Source: Burkholderiales bacterium
Lineage (GTDB): Bacteria > Pseudomonadota > Gammaproteobacteria > Burkholderiales > Burkholderiaceae_C
Direction: 5' to 3'
Assembly: GCA_947450745.1 (NCBI GenBank)
Contig: CANFYD010000073.1
Location: 1 to 11,099, forward strand
DNA length: 11,099 nucleotides
Shown: positions 7,175 through 11,099 of the stretch, one piece after another
How the letters are laid out: the number at the start of each line of letters is the position of its first letter
Position numbering within the stretch: position 1 is the stretch's first letter
Position numbers and translations under genes: made by a program
Notes under the pieces: model-generated
Told to the model about the DNA's origin: nothing
Seen by the model: only the letters and a program-made list of their open reading frames with translations
The model's database searches: none

Positions 7175-7975
7175 TCAAAGCGGCAACTCGCCTGCGCCGC
7201 GGCCGAGCCACTTCTTGGACAGCGCTTCAATCGTGCCGTCCTTCTTGGCTTCGGCAATGATTTCGTTGACCCGGCTGCGCAGGGCGTCCTCACCCAAGTT
7301 CACCCCGATAAAGCAGGGGCTGTCCTTCAGCAGCAGCTTGTATTCGGCGCTGATCTGCGGGTTCTTCTGGATGATGGTGGCCGCCACTGCCGCACTGGTC
7401 GCAACGAACTGGGTCTGACCGGCAACAAAGGCCGAGATGGTGGCGTTGTTGTCCTCGAAGCGACGCACCTGCAAGTCGCTCGGTGCCACCTTGGCCAGCT
7501 CCTGGTCTTCCATCGCGCCGCGCGTCACCGCCACCGTCTTGCCGCCCAAGTCGGCCCAGGCCTTGACGCTGACCGCCTTGGGGCCAAACACGGCCTGGAA
7601 GAACGGCGCGTAGGCCGAGCTGAACGCGATGACCTTTTCACGCTCGGCGTTCTTGCCCAGGGTGCTGATGACCAGATCCGCCTTTTTCGTCTGCAAATAA
7701 GGGATGCGGTTGGCGCTGCTGACCGGCAACAGCTCGACCTTGACGCCGAGCTTGCTGGCGATCAGCCGAGCCACGTCGATGTCCAGCCCCTGCGGTGCCA
7801 TGTCGATACCGACATAGCCGTAGGGCGGATAGTCGGTCGGGATGGCGATGGAAATCTGCTTCTTGGCCAAAATGCTGGCCAAAGCGGTTTGCGCCTGCAC
7901 GGCGCTGGCCCCGAGCAACAAGGACAAAGCGGTCAGCGTGCTGGCCAGGGCGGTGGTGAAGGACGGTCGTTGCAT
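7175..7975 (-). CDS. Periplasmic substrate-binding protein of amino acid-type ABC importer
   Basis: The protein has 266 residues and belongs to family 3 of the solute-binding proteins. A Sec signal peptide is clear: QRPSF, a hydrophobic core TALASTLTALSLLLG, and a VQA|Q cleavage site after residue 28. Family blocks are IAIPTDYPPYGY (43-54), GLDIDVARLIASKLGVKVEL (63-82), KADLVISTLGKNAERE (98-113) with Arg112 in the place of the carboxylate-binding Arg, and TRGAMEDQEL (151-160). In the second lobe, GQTQFVATSAAVA (187-199) has Ser194 where a ligand-amine-binding Asp is usual, so the ligand may not be a classical alpha-amino acid. GGAG sits nine bases before the ATG. It is the first gene of the importer operon, with sigma-54 and NtrC-like elements upstream. 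Confidence 0.92.
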   Translation of the reverse strand: MQRPSFTTALASTLTALSLLLGASAVQAQTALASILAKKQISIAIPTDYPPYGYVGIDMAPQGLDIDVARLIASKLGVKVELLPVSSANRIPYLQTKKADLVISTLGKNAEREKVIAFSSAYAPFFQAVFGPKAVSVKAWADLGGKTVAVTRGAMEDQELAKVAPSDLQVRRFEDNNATISAFVAGQTQFVATSAAVAATIIQKNPQISAEYKLLLKDSPCFIGVNLGEDALRSRVNEIIAEAKKDGTIEALSKKWLGRGAGELPL

Positions 7976-8049
7976 GATGAAGATCTCCGGATGAGGCGCG
8001 AGGGCCTCAGCGGGACGTCTTCAGCGGGCCGCCGCCTGTTGGGCGACGC

Positions 8050-8066
8050 CGCACCGGGAGGGTGCA
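8050..8066. promoter_or_regulatory. NtrC-like palindrome in importer operon leader
   Basis: CGCACC (8050-8055), five bases, then GGTGCA (8061-8066) give the spacing of the NtrC/GlnG enhancer motif TGCACC-N5-GGTGCA, with one mismatch at the outermost base of one arm. It would lie near +33 relative to the predicted sigma-54 start. That is an unusual place for an activator, although enhancer sites can act from downstream. It could instead repress, or be a hairpin in the mRNA leader. Confidence 0.4.
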
Positions 8067-8100
8067 CGCCATGTCCGCGCCGAGGCGTGTGCAGCGTCAA

Positions 8101-8117
8101 CAGCAAGAGCTATGCCA
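8101..8117 (-). promoter_or_regulatory. Candidate sigma-54 (RpoN) -24/-12 promoter for the importer operon
   Basis: On the minus strand TGGCAT (8117-8112), five bases, then TTGCTG (8106-8101) match the sigma-54 consensus TGGCACG-N4-TTGCA, with the GG and GC dinucleotides at exactly the required separation. The two mismatches fall in the CG after TGGCA. The element overlaps the stop codon of the preceding CSD-DUF1294 gene. Predicted transcription start is near 8091, giving a leader of about 115 bases before the binding-protein ATG. Confidence 0.5.
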
Positions 8118-8718
8118 CCCTGGCAGCCAGCCAATGCCGCAGCGGCGTGAACAGCAGGACGAAGAGCACGACGTTGCCGGCCACGGTCAGCCAGAAGCGG
8201 CGGCGGAACAAGGCCTTGCCGGTTTTATGGCGCAGCAGATGCTGGGCCAGCAAGGCACCGGGCCAGCCGCAAGCCAGCGCCAAGCCGTGCAAGGTGGTCT
8301 CGGCCACGCGCCACTGGCCCAGCCGGGCGGCTCGCTTGTCCCCCGCGTAAACGATGAAGGTGGCCAAGCTCATCGCCATATAGCCACCCCACAGCGCCGG
8401 CGGCATCGGCCACAGCAAATGGCAGAGCAAATAGAAAGCAGCGAAGCCTGGGATCAGCCACAGCTGGCTGACGGCTGCCGTTGGTCGGCCCGCCCGAGCG
8501 AGGACGGGCAGCGCCAAGCCGCGCACTTGCACCGCTCGGCGCTTGCCGTTGTGGTCCTGACCCAGCAGAAAAGTCAGCGATTCACCGACCTGCGGACGTC
8601 CGACGCGCAAGCTGAAATCCTTCACATGCACGAACAGCCGGGGCTCACCGTTCTTCGGCGTGATGAAGCCATAGCCCTTGTCGTCGTCCCACTGGCTCAA
8701 AAGTCCGTCTTGTCGCAT
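8110..8718 (-). CDS. Cold-shock domain fused to DUF1294 membrane protein
   Basis: The protein has 202 residues. The N-terminal half is a cold-shock/OB fold: GLLSQWDDDKGYGFITP with the RNP1-like KGYGFITP at 14-21 and RNP2-like LFVHV at 28-32, which bind single-stranded nucleic acid. The C-terminal half (about 85-200) is the DUF1294 integral membrane domain. It has about four hydrophobic helices (near 86-104, 108-125, 145-160 and 176-195) and the diagnostic block DKRAARLGQWRVAE at 127-140, followed by GWPGALLAQHLLRHKTGK. This fusion is a recognised architecture in proteobacteria, but its function is unknown; tethering RNA or ssDNA to the membrane is speculation. The ATG at 8718 has no obvious ribosome binding site. 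A terminator at 8771-8800 insulates it from the helicase gene upstream, so it probably has its own promoter. Confidence 0.9.
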   Translation of the reverse strand: MRQDGLLSQWDDDKGYGFITPKNGEPRLFVHVKDFSLRVGRPQVGESLTFLLGQDHNGKRRAVQVRGLALPVLARAGRPTAAVSQLWLIPGFAAFYLLCHLLWPMPPALWGGYMAMSLATFIVYAGDKRAARLGQWRVAETTLHGLALACGWPGALLAQHLLRHKTGKALFRRRFWLTVAGNVVLFVLLFTPLRHWLAARVA

Positions 8719-8770
8719 AGATGGATGCAGCCGAATCTAGGTTCAGTAAAACTACGGTTCTGGTCAGACC

Positions 8771-8800
8771 AAAAAAAGGCCCGCTTGCGCGGGCCTTTTT
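8771..8800. terminator. Bidirectional intrinsic terminator
   Basis: GGCCCGC (8778-8784) and GCGGGCC (8789-8795) form a perfect 7-bp stem with a TTGC loop. A seven-base A-run flanks it on the left and a five-base T-run on the right. For minus-strand transcription it ends in seven U residues, starting 33 bases after the helicase stop at 8828, so it is the helicase terminator. The odd palindrome TGGTCAGACCA (8761-8771) abuts it. Confidence 0.9.
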
Positions 8801-8827
8801 AGAACTGACAAGCGTCAGAGACTTGGA

Positions 8828-10501
8828 TCAGCGGCCGAAACCGCTGCGGCGCGGGGCGCCACTCGGAGGGCCGCTGCGCTTGGCAGGGCCGCCGGGGCCG
8901 CGTGAGTCAAAGCTGCCGCTCGGGCGACGATCTGCGCCAAAGCTGGGCTTGGCACCGAAGGACGGCTTGTCGCCAAACGCCGGACGGTCGGTACGCGGAG
9001 CGAAACTGCGCTCGTTGCCACGGTCGTTCGGGCGGTCAAACGCCGGACGGGCGTCCTGACGGAACTCGCCACCGGCCGGACGCGCTGCGTCACGGTTGAA
9101 CGGCTGGCCGCCTTCGCGGTTGAACGGCTGACCACCGTCACGGTTGAAAGGCTGACCGCCTTCACGATTGAACGGCTGGCCGCCTTCGCGGTTGAACGGC
9201 TTGCTACCGAACGACTTGTTGCCGCCACCAAAGCTCTTGTTGCCGTAAGCAGGCTTGGCACCCCATGACGGACGCGGTGCACCACGGTCTTCAAAACCAC
9301 CGGCACCGGCAGGCCGTGGCGGGAAGATGCGCGGCTCTTGGCTCTTTGGCTCCAAGCCTTCGATCTGCGCCACAGGGATTTGCTGGGTGGTGAACTGCTG
9401 GATGCGGCGAATCATCGAGACGTCGTCACGCGAAGCCAGCGTCACTGCCAGACCAGCGCGGCCGGCACGGCCGGTACGGCCGATACGGTGCACATAGTCC
9501 TCAGCCTTCATCGGCAGGCCGTAGTTGATCACGTGGGAGATCGTCGGCACGTCGATGCCGCGAGCGGCCACGTCGGTCGCGACCAGCACCCGCACTTCAC
9601 GACGGCGCAGCGCCATCAGCGTGCGGTTGCGGCGACCTTGCGGCATACCGCCGTGCAGCGGAGCGACCGAGTGACCCAGCTCTTGCAAGCGCTCGGCCAA
9701 CCAATCAGCATCGCGCTGAGTGCTGGTGAACACCAGCGCTTGATCCATGTCCTTGTCGGCCAGCAGATGCTCCAACAATTGGTCTTTATGGTTGTTGTTG
9801 TCAGCCCAGTGCAGACGCTGGGTGATGTTCTCGTGGGTGTCGGTGTGCGAAGCCACGTCGACGCGCAAGGGATCGCGCATCAAGTCGTGAGCCAAGCGGC
9901 CCACATGGCCAGCAAACGTGGCGCTGAACATCAGCGTCTGGCGCGTTGCGGGGATGCGCTCGGCGATGGTCTTGATGTCGTCGATGAAGCCCATGTCCAA
10001 CATGCGGTCGGCTTCGTCAAGAATCAGGATGTCGACGTTGTCGAGCACGGCACGGCCGGACTGCAGGTGATCCAACAAACGGCCTGGCGTGGCGATCAAG
10101 ATGTCCAAAGGACCGCTCAATTGCTTCAGCTGCAAGGCGTAAGGCATGCCGCCCAACACGGTCGACAGCTTCAGGCCGGGCACATAACGGCCGTAGGTCT
10201 GAGCGGCCTTGGCCACTTGCATGGCCAGCTCACGGGTGGGGCACAGAACCAGCACGCGGGGGCCGTAGTTCTTGCCCTTTTGGCGAGTCGCGGCATCAGC
10301 ACGGCCGTCCAACACTTTTTGCAGTGCAGGCAGGATGAAAGCAGCCGTCTTGCCGCTGCCGGTGCGGGCCGACACCATCAAGTCTTGGCCCTTCAGACCG
10401 GCGGGGATTGCCTGGGTCTGGACATCGGTTGCGGTCTCGTAGCCACTGTCTTTGACAGCGCGCAACAGGGATTCGTGCAAACCTAGATTTTCAAAGCTCA
10501 T
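8828..10501 (-). CDS. DEAD-box ATP-dependent RNA helicase (RhlE-like) with repetitive basic tail
   Basis: The protein has 557 residues from the chosen start. It unwinds RNA duplexes using ATP, probably in ribosome assembly or mRNA decay. Motifs in order: Q motif with Phe3 and Gln28/30; motif I ARTGSGKT (45-52); Ia PTRELA (88-93); Ib TPGR (138-141); II DEAD (162-165); III SAT (193-195); V ATDVAARGID (308-317); VI HRIGRTGR (338-345). All catalytic residues are present. From about residue 390 the tail is Gly/Pro/Arg/Asn-rich and probably disordered, with GGQPFNRE/D octapeptides and FGAKPSFG-like units, consistent with RNA binding. The ATG at 10501 begins MSFENLGL, a typical RhlE start; the ATG at 10522 (MAISKED) is a real alternative. 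Extension to 10753 adds residues that look non-coding. An intrinsic terminator follows. Confidence 0.93.
   Translation of the reverse strand: MSFENLGLHESLLRAVKDSGYETATDVQTQAIPAGLKGQDLMVSARTGSGKTAAFILPALQKVLDGRADAATRQKGKNYGPRVLVLCPTRELAMQVAKAAQTYGRYVPGLKLSTVLGGMPYALQLKQLSGPLDILIATPGRLLDHLQSGRAVLDNVDILILDEADRMLDMGFIDDIKTIAERIPATRQTLMFSATFAGHVGRLAHDLMRDPLRVDVASHTDTHENITQRLHWADNNNHKDQLLEHLLADKDMDQALVFTSTQRDADWLAERLQELGHSVAPLHGGMPQGRRNRTLMALRRREVRVLVATDVAARGIDVPTISHVINYGLPMKAEDYVHRIGRTGRAGRAGLAVTLASRDDVSMIRRIQQFTTQQIPVAQIEGLEPKSQEPRIFPPRPAGAGGFEDRGAPRPSWGAKPAYGNKSFGGGNKSFGSKPFNREGGQPFNREGGQPFNRDGGQPFNREGGQPFNRDAARPAGGEFRQDARPAFDRPNDRGNERSFAPRTDRPAFGDKPSFGAKPSFGADRRPSGSFDSRGPGGPAKRSGPPSGAPRRSGFGR
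9093..9204 (-). repeat. 24-bp tandem repeat encoding GGQPFNRE/D octapeptides
   Basis: The plus-strand octamer CGGTTGAA (CGATTGAA in one copy) recurs at 9093, 9117, 9141, 9165 and 9189, an exact 24-base period. Each unit encodes PFNR plus E/D-GGQ in the helicase tail. Only a few substitutions separate the copies, so copy number may vary between strains by slippage or recombination. Confidence 0.9.
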
Positions 10502-10555
10502 ATCTTCTTTCGAGATAGCCATGCCCCATCCGGCCTCAGCAGGAAAAGCGCATGA

Positions 10556-10581
10556 GCTTGCAACACAGAGGTGCTGCAAGC
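10556..10581 (-). promoter_or_regulatory. Leader hairpin upstream of the DEAD-box helicase gene
   Basis: In the minus-strand RNA, GCUUGCAGCAC and GUGUUGCAAGC pair over 11 positions with one G-U wobble, around a CUCU loop. The 3' foot is 54 bases before the ATG at 10501, or 33 before the ATG at 10522. No T-run follows, so it is not an intrinsic terminator. The wobble position preserves pairing at RNA level. It may be a regulatory or RNA-stability element. Confidence 0.5.
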
Positions 10582-10712
10582 CAATAAAGTCGCTGGGAGA
10601 AAGCTCGCGTCGTGCACCAGGGCTTGAAATGAAACGGCAAAAGTTGCCGTCTGGAGCCTGGTGCGGCGCCGGGGGAACAGTCAAAGCGACGGCATCGCCG
10701 CCGACCGTACCC

Positions 10713-10767
10713 GGGGGGTGTTCAGCGCACCACCCCTTGGGGTGAATACTCACCTGGAGGGGTGAAT
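10713..10767. repeat. GGGGTG box cluster in the helicase leader
   Basis: GGGGTG occurs at 10715-10720, 10739-10744 and 10759-10764. The last two are extended to GGGGTGAAT with a 20-base period. CACCCC (10731-10736) and GGGGTG (10739-10744) form a 6-bp hairpin with a TT loop, and CACC at 10751-10754 could pair with the third box. It could be an RNA structure or repeated protein-binding sites. Confidence 0.4.
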
Positions 10768-10856
10768 GTCACTGCGCGCAAAGATTTGGGCAGTGGCCTG
10801 AACGAGGTCAGAGGAGACGAACGAAATGGAGCGGCAAACACCGCGCCAAGCCCATT

Positions 10857-10865
10857 AATGTAGCA
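10857..10865 (-). promoter_or_regulatory. Possible extended -10 promoter for the helicase gene
   Basis: On the minus strand TGC directly precedes TACATT (4/6 match to TATAAT), forming an extended -10. No good -35 is present. If used, transcription would start near 10850 and give a leader of about 350 bases. Confidence 0.25.
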
Positions 10866-10920
10866 CACTAGGGTTTTTACGGAAGTCATATCGCTGAAAT
10901 AATTGGGAATAGCGCCCAAA

Positions 10921-10936
10921 TGTGACTTCGGTCACG
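10921..10936. promoter_or_regulatory. CRP/FNR-family-like palindrome TGTGA-N6-TCACG
   Basis: TGTGA (10921-10925), six bases, then TCACG (10932-10936) match the CRP core TGTGA-N6-TCACA at nine of ten positions, and the left half is extended by AAA. The same bases can fold as a GTGAC-TTCG-GTCAC hairpin with a stable UUCG tetraloop. It lies about 60 bases upstream of the proposed helicase -10. Confidence 0.35.
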
Positions 10937-10955
10937 GCCCAAGCCATGCGGCCAG

Positions 10956-11099
10956 CTGTAGGGCGGGTCGCGACCCGCGTTCAGCCGACTGTGACGCCCA
11001 TGTTGGCACTCCCGGCTCGTACCCAAATCGCTCGCGGGTCGCGGCCCAATACGGTTCGCTTAGCCAATAAACCGTATCACCGATCGTCCTGAGCTCGTC
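10956..11099. repeat. Second copy of the composite interspersed repeat, cut by the window edge
   Basis: TGTAGGGCGG at 10957-10966 begins the block, followed by a perfect 16-bp palindrome GCGGGTCGCGACCCGC (10963-10978). The stretch from about 10965 to 11007 resembles 3156-3199. The part from 11043 on (CCCAATACGGTTCGCTTAGC) matches 2982-3002, and the final bases CCTGAGCTCGTC begin the same inner palindrome seen at 3060. Modules are rearranged relative to the first copy, so this is a mosaic family. Confidence 0.7.

Larger units (their letters stand above)
10502..10955. other. Gene-free leader/upstream region of the helicase gene
   Basis: These 454 bases contain no supportable gene. They hold a strong hairpin at 10556-10581, a cluster of CACCCC/GGGGTG boxes at 10713-10767, a possible extended -10 at 10857-10865 on the minus strand and a CRP-like palindrome at 10921-10936. 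The region most likely contains the promoter and a long 5' untranslated leader of the helicase mRNA. Confidence 0.55.

Noticed and set aside
9093..9204. Regular short repeats as a possible CRISPR array
   Set aside because: The 24-bp units are contiguous, without unique spacers, and encode an in-frame octapeptide in the helicase.
9338..10486. Open frame of 382 codons on the plus strand
   Set aside because: It lies entirely antisense to the conserved helicase core, and its His/Gln-rich translation shows no motif. It is a shadow of codon bias.
10502..10753. N-terminal extension of the helicase to an ATG at 10753
   Set aside because: The extra 84 residues have no family similarity, cover the hairpin and box cluster, and precede a typical MSFENLGL helicase start.
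10722..10919. 65-codon minus-strand frame in the helicase leader
   Set aside because: It has no ribosome binding site, its start lies upstream of the proposed promoter, and the sequence is not recognisable as a protein.

Overview
The window looks like chromosomal DNA of a betaproteobacterium, most likely of the order Burkholderiales. The evidence is GC-rich DNA with strong third-position GC bias, a C-terminal PEP-CTERM sorting signal, a cold-shock/DUF1294 fusion, a DEAD-box helicase with a long repetitive basic tail, and copies of an interspersed palindrome built around CCTGAGCTTGTCGAAGG. No phage, plasmid, transposase, tRNA, rRNA or CRISPR array is visible.

Layout. (1) 1-2901 (+): the 3' part of a large secreted protein made of about 168-residue tandem repeats, ending in a VPEP-type PEP-CTERM anchor. 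(2) 2902-3338: a gene-free spacer filled mainly by a composite interspersed repeat with large inverted arms. (3) 3339-3605 (+): a small secreted or membrane-anchored hypothetical protein, convergent with a LysR-type regulator (3649-4629, -). (4) 4630-4778: a divergent intergenic region with a perfect GGTAT-N11-ATACC LysR box, leading into an 82-codon orphan gene (4779-5027, +) with a strong ribosome binding site. (5) 7975-5061 (-): a complete polar-amino-acid-type ABC importer operon ordered binding protein, permease, permease, ATPase, with overlapping junctions. A well-spaced sigma-54 -24/-12 element and an NtrC-like palindrome lie in front of it. (6) 8110-8718 (-): a cold-shock domain fused to a DUF1294 membrane domain. 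(7) 8771-8800: a bidirectional intrinsic terminator. (8) 8828-10501 (-): a DEAD-box RNA helicase with a 24-bp tandem repeat in its tail and a leader of several hundred bases that contains a strong hairpin. (9) 10956-11099: a second, truncated copy of the interspersed repeat.

How the genes may work together. The importer operon is the clearest functional unit, and its upstream signals suggest nitrogen-limitation control through RpoN and NtrC. The helicase and the CSD-DUF1294 protein are neighbours and both belong to families tied to RNA structure or cold adaptation, but a terminator separates them. The LysR gene and the divergent 82-codon gene form a plausible regulator-target pair. The rest looks like ordinary housekeeping or accessory chromosome. 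The least-explained items are the LysR box with its orphan small gene, an importer binding protein that seems to lack the usual amine-binding Asp, and the structured helicase leader.
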